Assembly (NCBI RefSeq): GCF_005508865.1
Contig: NZ_SCOM01000001.1
Location: 62,001-126,000, forward strand
Reading direction: 5' to 3'
Length of the DNA: 64,000 nt
From: Pseudomonas sp. F(2018)
GTDB taxonomy: Bacteria; Pseudomonadota; Gammaproteobacteria; Pseudomonadales; Pseudomonadaceae
This document shows positions 28,416 to 35,881 of the stretch, piece after piece. The notes under the pieces are model-generated. The model had not been told where the DNA came from. It saw only the letters and a list, made by a program, of their open reading frames with translations, and searched no databases. Position numbers and translations under genes: made by a program. The first letter of the stretch is position 1. Each line of letters starts with the position of its first letter.

Positions 28416-29801
28416 ATGTCTCAGAGGCAGTCTCGTATGTTCGCGTCAAAATCCGCTGGTGCCGCGCTTTTCCTTGGTCTGTGTTCGCCATTGGTCATGG
28501 CAGAGAACGTCATTACCGTGAGCCGAACGGATGACCGCTTCGATCCCACCTGTGTCAGTGACTGCTCGCTGCGCGAGGCCATCCATCGCGCCAATCACAC
28601 GCCCGGGCCCACGCGCATCCTGCTGCGTAGCGGGACCTACACCCTGACTCTGAGCGATCCGATCTGGAACCAGGAAACCGATCCCGATCCCGATGAGAAC
28701 GAGTGTGTCCGTGGTGATCTGGATATCCGCGGAGAGCTGACGATCGTCGGCGCCGGCCAGGCTGAAACCATCATCCGCAGTACCGGCGAGCCGCTCACCG
28801 GTGACAGGCTGATCGAGGTGGTCGAGGGTGCCTCGTTGAGCCTGCGCCGGCTCACGCTGCGCGACGGCCTTTCCGATACCCAGGGCGGTGCCTTGCGCAA
28901 CCGTGGCCGGGCGCTGGTGCAGCAGGTCAGCTTTATCGGCAACCGCTCCAGTGCCGGTATCGAAGGCGAGGGCGGGGCGATTGCCAACTACGGCACCCTG
29001 ACCGTCAGCCAGGCGCTATTCGAGGGCAATCTGTCCATTGGCAAACAGGGCTTCTACGGCCTTGGTGGGGCGATCTTCAATCTGGGGAGCGTCCAGGTCC
29101 GCGATACCACCTTCCGCGACAACATCGCTGCCGACTACGACGACACCGATCTCGCCCAGGGCGGTGCGCTGTACAACCAGGGCCATGCGGACGTCGCACG
29201 GAGCACCTTCGTGGGCAACGCCGCGGGCCTTTCGATTGATAATGGCGGTGGCGCGGCCATCGCCAATCGCAAGGGCGGCGTATTGACCCTGGCCAACAGC
29301 ACCCTCAGCGGCAACACGGGCACCGACACCAACGGCGTGCTGGCCAACGGCATCAGTGGCTATCCGGAGGATGCCCAGTCCCAGGCCAAGCTGGTCAATG
29401 TCACCATCGCCGGCAACGAAGGCCTGGCCCTGAGCAACGTTGGCCACCTGGTGCTACGCAACAGCCTGGTTGCCGGCAATCGTCTCGAGGGCATGCCGGC
29501 CAACTGTGCCAACAGCGGCAGTTACCTGGCGCACGGGCTGCTGCTGGGTACCGACCAGGGCAACTGCGCCAGCGACCTGCCCACGGATGATGCGCTGACC
29601 TGGAGCACGGTGCTCTACCCGCTGGCCGACAACAGCGGCGCGACCTGGACCCACGCACTGAAGCGCGGCAGTCCGGCCATCGATGTCGGGGTTGGCAACT
29701 GTACGTCCGCCGATCAGCGTGCGGTTAGCCGTCCGCACGACGGCGATGGCGACGGTACCGCCGTCTGCGATCTGGGGGCCTACGAGCGTACCCGGCCCTG
29801 A
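28416..29801 (+). CDS. Secreted CSLREA-domain right-handed beta-helix protein
   Basis: The product is 461 residues. A signal peptide ends near LCSPLVMA-EN (about residue 31). The CSLREAIHRAN motif (about residues 52-62) defines the CSLREA domain, and imperfect helical repeats rich in N and G (GGALRNRGRALV, GGAIANYGTLTVS, GGAIFNLGSVQV) indicate a right-handed parallel beta-helix. The end VCDLGAYERTRP is a choice-of-anchor Q-type signature. Such proteins are exported, often surface-attached; the ligand is unknown. An internal ATG at 28437 with AGAGG upstream is an alternative start. Confidence 0.88.
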   Translation: MSQRQSRMFASKSAGAALFLGLCSPLVMAENVITVSRTDDRFDPTCVSDCSLREAIHRANHTPGPTRILLRSGTYTLTLSDPIWNQETDPDPDENECVRGDLDIRGELTIVGAGQAETIIRSTGEPLTGDRLIEVVEGASLSLRRLTLRDGLSDTQGGALRNRGRALVQQVSFIGNRSSAGIEGEGGAIANYGTLTVSQALFEGNLSIGKQGFYGLGGAIFNLGSVQVRDTTFRDNIAADYDDTDLAQGGALYNQGHADVARSTFVGNAAGLSIDNGGGAAIANRKGGVLTLANSTLSGNTGTDTNGVLANGISGYPEDAQSQAKLVNVTIAGNEGLALSNVGHLVLRNSLVAGNRLEGMPANCANSGSYLAHGLLLGTDQGNCASDLPTDDALTWSTVLYPLADNSGATWTHALKRGSPAIDVGVGNCTSADQRAVSRPHDGDGDGTAVCDLGAYERTRP

Positions 29802-29858
29802 CCTCGGCCCGGCGCGGGAAGTCGAGAGGGCTCCGGCCAAGGATTCTTGCGCTAACGG

Positions 29859-30284
29859 TTAACGCTTGTTGGCAGGGATGCAGCAGTCGCGGTCGTCCAA
29901 CGCCTCCAGCAGCCGGCAATGCTCGGCATGTCCGCTCTGGCAGCCGGACAGCTTGTTCAGCTCGGTCTGCATGTTCTGTAGGTCGCGGATGCGCGCGGCG
30001 ATGGTATCGAGGTGTTCGCTGACCATCTGATCGGCGCTGGCGCAGGGGCTCTCCGGGTGGGCGGCGAGGTCCAGCAGGCTGCGGATTTCTTCCAGACTGA
30101 AGCCCAGTTCGCGGCCGCGGCGGATGAAGCGCAGCCTGCGCACATCCATATCCTGGTAATGGCGATAGCCCGAGGCGCTGCGTTGCGGTGCCGGCAGCAG
30201 GCCGCTGCGCTCGTAGAAACGGATGGTTTCCAGGTTGACGCCGCTGTCGCGGGCGAGCACGCCGATGGTGATGGGTTTGCTCAT
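29859..30284 (-). CDS. MerR-family metal-responsive regulator (CadR/ZntR-like)
   Basis: The protein is 141 residues with an N-terminal MerR winged helix (TIGVLARDSGVNLETIRFYERSGLL) and a dimerisation helix. The metal-binding cysteines fit the CadR/ZntR/MerR pattern: one in ESPCASAD, a pair eight residues apart in GCQSGHAEHC, and DRDCC near the C-terminus. It likely senses a divalent soft metal such as Cd, Zn or Pb and activates the divergent cation transporter gene. The ATG is only 2 bases from the operator-like sequence, which suggests autoregulation. Confidence 0.9.
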   Translation of the reverse strand: MSKPITIGVLARDSGVNLETIRFYERSGLLPAPQRSASGYRHYQDMDVRRLRFIRRGRELGFSLEEIRSLLDLAAHPESPCASADQMVSEHLDTIAARIRDLQNMQTELNKLSGCQSGHAEHCRLLEALDDRDCCIPANKR

Positions 30285-30285
30285 G

Positions 30286-30316
30286 TTGACTCCGTAGTTA
30301 CTACAGGGTTTAGCCT
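30286..30316 (+). promoter_or_regulatory. MerR-type promoter/operator with 19-bp spacer
   Basis: A -35 TTGACT (30286-30291) and a candidate -10 TAGCCT (30311-30316) are separated by 19 bp, the long spacer typical of promoters that MerR-family proteins twist open. The spacer contains the inverted repeat CTCCGTAG-TTA-CTACAGGG. The arrangement resembles the CadR-controlled cadA promoter. It points to the cation transporter at 30484. Confidence 0.8.
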
Positions 30317-30331
30317 AGTCTGCACTGAAAT

Positions 30332-30462
30332 CTGTCCACGATCTTCTGGCTGTCGGCCATACGGCGTTAAAAACAGCCTCGGAATGCTCATTTACCGTTC
30401 GTAAACTGCGCTTCCTCGGCCGTCTTTGCCTTGTCTGGCTCTAATCAGAAGCTCGTGAACAG
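30332..30462. repeat. 131-bp fold-back (MITE-like) element
   Basis: The outer ends CTGTCCACGATCTT (30332-30345) and AAGCTCGTGAACAG (30449-30462) are imperfect inverted repeats, and a second inverted pair is nested inside (GCCTCGGAATGCTCATTTAC against GTAAACTGCGCTTCCTCGGC). The whole element can fold into one long stem. No coding capacity is seen. It lies between the MerR-type promoter and its target gene, so it becomes part of the leader transcript. Confidence 0.7.
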
Positions 30463-30483
30463 ACTTCGATATGGAGATGCCAA

Positions 30484-31116
30484 ATGGGTGCTCACTGCTG
30501 CAATCACCAATCGCCTGAGGCCGCGCTGCGCTCCAAGCGCTACCGGCGCATCCTGTGGATCGCCCTGGCGGTCAACCTGCTGATGTTCGCCGTGGAGATA
30601 GGCGCGGGCCTCAGGGCTGGCTCGGTATCGCTGCTGGCCGACTCGCTGGACTTTCTCGGGGATTCCGCCAACTACGCCATCAGCCTCTGGGTACTGGGCA
30701 TGGCCCTGAGCTGGCGGGCCCGCGCGGCGCAGTTCAAGGCGGCGAGCATGTTGCTGTTCGGCCTTGGCGTGCTGGGTGCGGCGTTGTGGCACTGGTGGCA
30801 GGGCGCGGTGCCGAGTGCGCCGACCATGGGCGTGGTGGGCGGACTGGCGCTGCTGGCCAACGTCGGCGTGGCGGTGTTGCTGTACGCCTACCGCGAGGGC
30901 GACAGCAACATGCGCAGCGTCTGGCTGTGCACCCGCAACGATGCTCTGGGCAACCTGGCCGTGTTGGCGGCGGCGCTGGGCGTATTCGGTACTGACAGCG
31001 CCTGGCCGGACCTGATCGTCGCCAGCATCATGGCCACTTTGGCGATTACCGCCGCCGTGCAGGTGCTGCGTCAGGCCGAGGGTGAGCTGAAGGATGGCCA
31101 CGGTCATGCGCACTGA
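30484..31116 (+). CDS. Cation diffusion facilitator-type efflux protein
   Basis: The 210-residue protein has an N-terminal Cys/His patch (MGAHCCNHQ), followed by about six transmembrane helices. The CDF metal site is seen as LLADSLDFLGDSANYAIS in the second helix and CTRNDALGNLAVL in the fifth. It lacks the C-terminal cytoplasmic domain of larger CDF members and ends in the His-rich DGHGHAH. It is predicted to export a divalent cation such as Zn or Cd. The upstream promoter has the MerR form, and DUF3703 follows with an 11-base overlap. Confidence 0.9.
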   Translation: MGAHCCNHQSPEAALRSKRYRRILWIALAVNLLMFAVEIGAGLRAGSVSLLADSLDFLGDSANYAISLWVLGMALSWRARAAQFKAASMLLFGLGVLGAALWHWWQGAVPSAPTMGVVGGLALLANVGVAVLLYAYREGDSNMRSVWLCTRNDALGNLAVLAAALGVFGTDSAWPDLIVASIMATLAITAAVQVLRQAEGELKDGHGHAH

Positions 31117-31441
31117 ACTGGAGTTAGCGCTGCGCCAGGCCTTTGATGAGGCCGAGATGGCGCTGCAGCGGGGCGAGCCGAACGTCGCCCTGGTCTGGCT
31201 GGAGCGGGCGCATATCCTTGGCCAGCGTCTGTCGTTGCCGCATGCCCGTGCGCACTGGCTGATGCTGCGTGCCGGCTGGCGGCTGTGCGATTGGCGCGAG
31301 GTGGTGGGGCAACTGCCGCGCATCGTTGCCGCGCTGCTGTTCTCGCGGGTATGGGTGCCGCTGGGCAACAGCGGGCGGGCGCGGGTCAGTGCGTTCAGGC
31401 CGATGCCGGTCAGTGAGGAGCTCAAGCGGCTGTTGGGGTGA
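31106..31441 (+). CDS. DUF3703 protein
   Basis: The product is about 111 residues. Its sequence (FDEAEMALQRGEPNVALVWLERAHILGQ, then HWLMLRAGWRLCDWREVVGQLPRI) matches the DUF3703 family, a small helical protein often found beside metal-transport genes. The ATG at 31106 has TGAAGGA 11 bases upstream; ATG 31094 is another possible start. It overlaps the end of the CDF transporter gene, so it is co-translated with it. Function unknown, probably linked to the metal export system. Confidence 0.82.
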   Translation: MRTELELALRQAFDEAEMALQRGEPNVALVWLERAHILGQRLSLPHARAHWLMLRAGWRLCDWREVVGQLPRIVAALLFSRVWVPLGNSGRARVSAFRPMPVSEELKRLLG

Positions 31442-31470
31442 GGGTCAACCTAAGCCTGCGGCCCTATTGG

Positions 31471-31550
31471 GTAGGGTGTACTCGCCGTAGGCAGTACACC
31501 ATTGGGGCCCCATTGGTGGGCTGCCCGCTTCGCGGGCGAGGCCACCCTAC
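31471..31550. repeat. 80-bp intergenic repeat with GTAGGGTG ends
   Basis: The element starts GTAGGGTGTACTCGCC and ends GGCCACCCTAC, so the ends are inverted repeats (GTAGGGTG / CACCCTAC). Inside are a perfect TGCCCGC-TTC-GCGGGCG-like hairpin and a palindromic TTGGGGCCCCATTGG region. It sits between convergent DUF3703 and cioAB-associated genes. The sequence style is that of dispersed Pseudomonas intergenic palindromes. Confidence 0.6.
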
Positions 31551-31613
31551 GCAGGTCCGTACAGGTCAGCTGCTGTAGGGGATAAGGCTCTGCTTATCCA
31601 CCTGTGGCGGGTT

Positions 31614-31736
31614 TCAGGCCAGACCCATGCCCCACTTGATGGCGTAGGCGAGGATGCCCACGGCCAGCACGCCGCCCAGCCAGAGGGCGGCGAACCAGGC
31701 CAGGCGCTGGGCCAGGGATGGTTTGCTCTCGTTCAT
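31614..31736 (-). CDS. DUF2474 small subunit of the cyanide-insensitive oxidase
   Basis: This 40-residue open frame begins MNESKPSLAQRLAWFAA and contains a single transmembrane helix (ALWLGGVLAVGILAYAI) followed by KWGMGLA. The length, charge pattern and location directly after cioB fit the DUF2474/CioZ-like small subunit that accompanies bd-type oxidases, in the way CydX accompanies CydAB. The gene starts immediately after the cioB stop with no intervening base. It is short and easily missed by gene callers. Confidence 0.88.
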   Translation of the reverse strand: MNESKPSLAQRLAWFAALWLGGVLAVGILAYAIKWGMGLA

Positions 31737-32741
31737 CTAGTGGTACCCCTCGCCGACCACCACCTTGCCGCGGAATACCCAGTAGCTGTACGCGGTGTAG
31801 ATCAGGATGATCGGCACCATCATGACCACGCCGACCAGGGCGAAGGCCTGGCTGCTGGCGGGCGCCGAGGCCTCCCAGATGCTCACCGACGGCGGGATGA
31901 TGTTCGGCCACAGGCTGATGGCCAGGCCGGCGTAGGCCAGGGCGATCAGCGCCAGGGTGAGCACGAACGGCTGCCAGTCGATCTTCAGGTGCACGGCGCG
32001 GACGATGCCGAGAACGGTCACCGCCACCAGGGTCGGCACCGGCATGAAGTAGAACAGGTTGGGCAGGGTGAACCAGCGCTGGGCGATGCTCTCGTGGGCC
32101 AGCGGCGTCCAGATGCTCACGGCGGCGATGAACAGCAGCTGCAGACAGGTCAGCGGCAGCATCAGCTTGTACATCTTGTGGCGCAGCTTGCCCTCGGTCT
32201 TCATCAGCAGCCAGGCGCAGCCGAGCATGGCGTAGCCGACCACCAGGCCGGCGCCGCAGAACAGCGGGAAGGGCGCCAGCCAGTCGAACGGGCCGCCGGC
32301 GAAGGCGCGGTTCTCCACCTTGATGCCCTCGATAAAGGCACCCAGCACCACGCCCTGGGCGAAGGTGGCGACGATGGAGCCCCAGATGAAGGCTGCGTCC
32401 CACACATGGCGGGTGCGCTTGGCCTTGAAGCGGAACTCGAAGGCCACGCCACGGAAGATCAGCGCGATCAGCATGATCACTAGCGGCAAATACAGCGCCG
32501 TGAGCACCACCGAGTAGGCCAGCGGGAAGGCGGCGAACAGCCCGGCGCCACCCAGCACCAGCCAGGTCTCGTTGCCGTCCCAGATCGGCGCCACGGTGTT
32601 CATCATGGCGTCGCGCTCGTCCTTGTCGCGGAAGAACGGGTAGAGGATGCCGATCCCCAGGTCGAAACCGTCCATCACCACGTACATGAAGATGCCGAAG
32701 GCGATCACCCCGGCCCAGATCAGCGGCAGGTCGATGCTCAT
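31737..32741 (-). CDS. cioB: Cytochrome bd-type (cyanide-insensitive) ubiquinol oxidase subunit II
   Basis: The product is 334 residues with about nine hydrophobic helices. It starts MSIDLPLIWAGVIAFGIFMYVVMDGFDLG, the characteristic subunit II opening, and has GNETWLVLGG and FRGVAFEFRFK motifs. It pairs with subunit I in the inner membrane to oxidise ubiquinol and reduce oxygen. The start overlaps the cioA stop by 4 bases. Confidence 0.95.
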   Translation of the reverse strand: MSIDLPLIWAGVIAFGIFMYVVMDGFDLGIGILYPFFRDKDERDAMMNTVAPIWDGNETWLVLGGAGLFAAFPLAYSVVLTALYLPLVIMLIALIFRGVAFEFRFKAKRTRHVWDAAFIWGSIVATFAQGVVLGAFIEGIKVENRAFAGGPFDWLAPFPLFCGAGLVVGYAMLGCAWLLMKTEGKLRHKMYKLMLPLTCLQLLFIAAVSIWTPLAHESIAQRWFTLPNLFYFMPVPTLVAVTVLGIVRAVHLKIDWQPFVLTLALIALAYAGLAISLWPNIIPPSVSIWEASAPASSQAFALVGVVMMVPIILIYTAYSYWVFRGKVVVGEGYH

Positions 32742-34186
32742 GGGCGTTTCTCCTCGTTGCTCAGGTTGTCGACGCCTTCGTCATCCACGCTCTCCGCCGA
32801 GGCGGACAGCGGGCGTGCCGGCGTGCGGCTGTGGCCGGGGCCACCGTGCTCGGCGATCTGCGCGCTGATCAGGCCCAGCACCGGGCCCTTGCGCATCATG
32901 CGCAGTAGGTAGGTGATGCCGACGCCGAACACGGCGAAATACACCACCACGAACAGCACCAGCGACACGCCCATCTGCGTGGCGCTGTGGTTGGAGGCGG
33001 CATCTGAGGTGCGCAGCAGGCCGTAGATCACCCAGGGCTGGCGGCCCACTTCGGTGGTCACCCAGCCGGCCAGCAGGGCGATGATCCCGCTCGGGCCCAT
33101 CAGCAACATCAGGCGCTGGAAGCCCTTGGCCTCGTAGACCTTGTCGCCGCGGCGCAGCCACAGGCCGAGCACGCCGCAGAGGATCATCAGCAGGCCCAGA
33201 CCGACCATCACGCGGAAGCTCCAGAACACGATCAGCGCATTCGGCCGATCCTCCGGCGCCCATTCCTTGAGGCCCTTGATCTCGCCGTCCAGCTCGTGGG
33301 TGAGGATCAGGCTGGCCAGGCGCGGGATGCCTATGGCGTACTTGGTGGTTTCCGCTTGCATGTCGGGGATGCCGAACAGCAGCAGCGGCACGCCTTTTTC
33401 GGTTTCCCAGTGGCCTTCCATCGCCGCCACCTTGGCCGGCTGGTACTTGAGGGTGTTGAGGCCGTGGAAGTCGCCGATCAGCGCCTGGATCGGCGCGACG
33501 ATCAGCGCCATCCACAGGGCCATGGAGAACATCATGCGGGTGGCCGGGTCGCGCTTGCCCTTGAGCAGGTGCCAGGCCGCGGTGCCACCGACCACGAAGG
33601 CGGTGCTGAGGAAGGCCGCCACCGCCATGTGCGCCAGGCGATAGGGGAAGGACGGGTTGAACACGATGTCCCACCAAGAATCCGGGGTGAACACGCCGTC
33701 GACCAGGGTGAAGCCCTGCGGCGTGTGCATCCAGCTGTTCGAGGAGAGGATCCAGAAGGTCGAGATCAGCGTGCCGATGGCCACCATCAGGGTGGCGAAG
33801 AAGTGCAGGCCGCGGCCGACCTTGTTCAGGCCGAACAGCATGATCCCCAGGAAGCCCGCTTCGAGGAAGAACGCGGTGAGCACCTCGTAGGTCAGCAGCG
33901 GCCCCATGATGCTGCCGGCCGCCGTGGACAGCTGGCTCCAGTTGGTGCCGAACTGGTAGCTCATCACCACCCCGGAGACCACGCCCATGCCGAAGGTCAC
34001 GGCGAAGATCTGCAGCCAGAAGCGGTAGAGGTCGTAGTAGACCTCCTTGTTGGTCTTCAGCCATAGGCCCTCGAGCACGGCCAGGTAGCTGGCCAGACCG
34101 ATGGAGATGGCGGGGAAGATGATGTGGAAGGAGACGGTGAAGGCGAACTGGATTCGCGCCAGTTCCAGTGCATCGAGGCCGAACAT
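32738..34186 (-). CDS. cioA: Cytochrome bd-type (cyanide-insensitive) ubiquinol oxidase subunit I
   Basis: The product is 482 residues when started at MFGLDALELARIQFAFTVSFHIIFP; a longer frame upstream to 34264 lacks family support and would run through the regulatory site. Heme-ligand regions are recognised as SFHIIFPAISIGLASYL, GVVSGVVMSYQFG and KYQPAKVAAMEGHW. The quinol loop is short, as in CIO-type rather than E. coli CydA-type enzymes. The ribosome site CCGGAGTGGCCATTC precedes the ATG. A perfect ANR box lies just upstream. Confidence 0.95.
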   Translation of the reverse strand: MFGLDALELARIQFAFTVSFHIIFPAISIGLASYLAVLEGLWLKTNKEVYYDLYRFWLQIFAVTFGMGVVSGVVMSYQFGTNWSQLSTAAGSIMGPLLTYEVLTAFFLEAGFLGIMLFGLNKVGRGLHFFATLMVAIGTLISTFWILSSNSWMHTPQGFTLVDGVFTPDSWWDIVFNPSFPYRLAHMAVAAFLSTAFVVGGTAAWHLLKGKRDPATRMMFSMALWMALIVAPIQALIGDFHGLNTLKYQPAKVAAMEGHWETEKGVPLLLFGIPDMQAETTKYAIGIPRLASLILTHELDGEIKGLKEWAPEDRPNALIVFWSFRVMVGLGLLMILCGVLGLWLRRGDKVYEAKGFQRLMLLMGPSGIIALLAGWVTTEVGRQPWVIYGLLRTSDAASNHSATQMGVSLVLFVVVYFAVFGVGITYLLRMMRKGPVLGLISAQIAEHGGPGHSRTPARPLSASAESVDDEGVDNLSNEEKRP

Positions 34187-34204
34187 GAATGGCCACTCCG
34201 GAGA

Positions 34205-34218
34205 TTGATCTGGATCAA
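34205..34218 (-). promoter_or_regulatory. Perfect ANR/FNR-type box upstream of cioAB
   Basis: TTGAT-CTGG-ATCAA matches the ANR/FNR consensus TTGAT-N4-ATCAA exactly. It ends 18 bases upstream of the cioA ATG, close to or downstream of where transcription would begin, a placement that suggests repression under low oxygen. ANR-mediated repression of cioAB is known in P. aeruginosa. Confidence 0.88.
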
Positions 34219-34348
34219 TCATCCGCCGTCTGCCGCTGCGGTCGTAGCCGGCGGATTGTCGCATTGGGCAATTTGTCGCAGTGACTCGGCGGCGGGTATC
34301 CGCAGGAGGGCAGCGCTACGGCGAGCGGGTGAGCCTGCGTTGCCCGCT

Positions 34349-34455
34349 GCCCCTCACCCCAGCCCTCTCCCGGAGGGAGAGGGGGCGTGCGTGCATATGC
34401 CCATAGGTAAATGGAGCATCCCCTCTCCCCCTGGGAGAGGGGCCGGGGGTGAGGG
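34349..34455. repeat. Second copy of the CCCTCTCCC palindromic repeat
   Basis: Palindromes at 34363-34383 (CCCTCTCCC-GGA-GGGAGAGGG) and 34420-34442 (CCCCTCTCCC...GGGAGAGGGG) are enclosed by CCCCTCACCCC and GGGGGTGAGGG. The family is the same as at 5761-5852. It lies between rlmG and the cioA promoter region. Confidence 0.8.
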
Positions 34456-34463
34456 TGCCGAGC

Positions 34464-35588
34464 CTACTTGGTGGCCTTGAGCACCACGAACTTGGGATTC
34501 GCCGCGACCTGCTCCACGCCGCGGAATAGGCGCTTGAGCTTGGCGTGATAGCCCAGGTGGCGGTTGCCGACTATCCACAGCTCGCCGCCGGTGACCAGCG
34601 CCGCGCGGGCCTGCTGGAACATGCGCCAGGCGAGGAAGTCGCCGACCACCTGCTGCTGGTGGAAGGGCGGGTTGCACAGCACCAGGTCCAGCGAGTCGGC
34701 GGGCTGGTCGGCCAGGCCATCGGCGGCGCTGAAAGTGGCCGGGCGCTCACCCAGCGCCGCCCGCCAGTTCTCCTCGGCCGATTGCACGGCCATGTAGGAC
34801 TCGTCCACCAGGGTCAGTTCGGCCGCGGGGTTGGCCAGGGCGTAGGCGATGGCCAGCACGCCGTTGCCGCAGCCGAGGTCGGCCACGCGCTGCGCCACCA
34901 GGCGCTTCGGCAGGTGTGGCAGGAAGGCGCGGGTGCCGATATCCAGGCCCTCGCGGCAGAACACGTTGGCGTGGTTGACCAGCTCCAGGGCCGGCTTGTC
35001 CAGCCGGTAGCGGGTCGGGTAGGGCGAGCGGGGGGCAGGTTTGCTTTCCGGCGTGGCAGTCAGCAGGCGCGCCTTCTTCACCGCCAGCGAGGCCTGCAGC
35101 GGGCCGATGTACTGCTCCAGCAGCTCCCCCGCGGTGCGCGGCAGGTGCTTGATCATGGCGCCGGCGATCACCCTGGCGCCGGGTGCCAGCTGGCCGTGCA
35201 GGCGGATCAGCTGTTCCTCCAGCAGGGCCAGGGTCTTGGGCACATGCAGCAGAACCAGGTCGAACGGGCCCTGCACGGTCTCGCTGGCCGGCACGAAGCG
35301 CACGCTGTCGGCGGGCAGGCCATTGCGCGCCAGGTTCTTCTGCAGGGCCAGATGCCCCAGGTGCGAATCACCACTGCTGGTCACCCGGCAGTGCGTCGCC
35401 AGCGAGCAGGCCAGGGCGCCGAAGCCGTCGTTGAGCAGCAGCACGCGGCTGTCCGCCGCCAGGCCCAGTTCGTGGACATGGCCGAGCAGGTACTCGTCGG
35501 CGGCGTCGAAGGCTTGCAGCGGCTCGTTGGCCATCTCCGGCTGGCGGATCAGGTCGAGCTGGGCGAAGGGCGTGGCGAGAGTCGGCAT
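34464..35588 (-). CDS. rlmG: 23S rRNA (guanine-1835-N2)-methyltransferase
   Basis: The product is 374 residues, the usual size for RlmG. The C-terminal half is a SAM-dependent methyltransferase with VADLGCGNGVLAIAY (motif I) and the LCNPPFH catalytic motif of N2-guanine enzymes; the N-terminal half is the degenerate methyltransferase-like duplication common to RsmC and RlmG. It methylates the large ribosomal subunit. The start MPTLATPFAQLDLIRQPE at 35588 is used; an upstream in-frame ATG at 35621 is not conserved in the family as I know it. Confidence 0.9.
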   Translation of the reverse strand: MPTLATPFAQLDLIRQPEMANEPLQAFDAADEYLLGHVHELGLAADSRVLLLNDGFGALACSLATHCRVTSSGDSHLGHLALQKNLARNGLPADSVRFVPASETVQGPFDLVLLHVPKTLALLEEQLIRLHGQLAPGARVIAGAMIKHLPRTAGELLEQYIGPLQASLAVKKARLLTATPESKPAPRSPYPTRYRLDKPALELVNHANVFCREGLDIGTRAFLPHLPKRLVAQRVADLGCGNGVLAIAYALANPAAELTLVDESYMAVQSAEENWRAALGERPATFSAADGLADQPADSLDLVLCNPPFHQQQVVGDFLAWRMFQQARAALVTGGELWIVGNRHLGYHAKLKRLFRGVEQVAANPKFVVLKATK

Positions 35589-35832
35589 GGCGGCGGGATC
35601 GATAGGCGGGGCAGGCGGCATTGTCCTAGATGCATAGGGAAATGTCTCGAAGTGAGAAACAGGCGGCTTGTGACCACGAGGTGCAATCCGGAGAATATGC
35701 AGTCACTTGCCGCCGCCGAAGTTCCGCAATGGGTGGCATGTCCAACAACAAATCGGATGGCCGCGCGACCTGAGCGCAGGCACCGTCCGAACCCCCGGCC
35801 CCAGTGGCCGCACAAACCCAAACCATCATTCG

Positions 35833-35851
35833 CCCCGCAAGTCTTGCGGGG
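35833..35851 (+). other. Perfect hairpin in the leader of the dctP-like gene
   Basis: CCCCGCAA-GTC-TTGCGGGG gives an 8-bp perfect stem with a 3-base loop, about 30 bases before the start codon at 35882. No T tract follows on this strand, so it is not a simple terminator. The rest of the gap from 35589 to 35881 shows no other recognised element. Confidence 0.6.
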
Positions 35852-35881
35852 TGCCGCTATTGCATTGCCGCAAGGAAGTTC

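Noticed and set aside
35730..35760. Possible sigma-54 promoter before the DctP-like gene
   Set aside because: TGGCATGTCCAACAA has the GG element but lacks the GC at the required distance.
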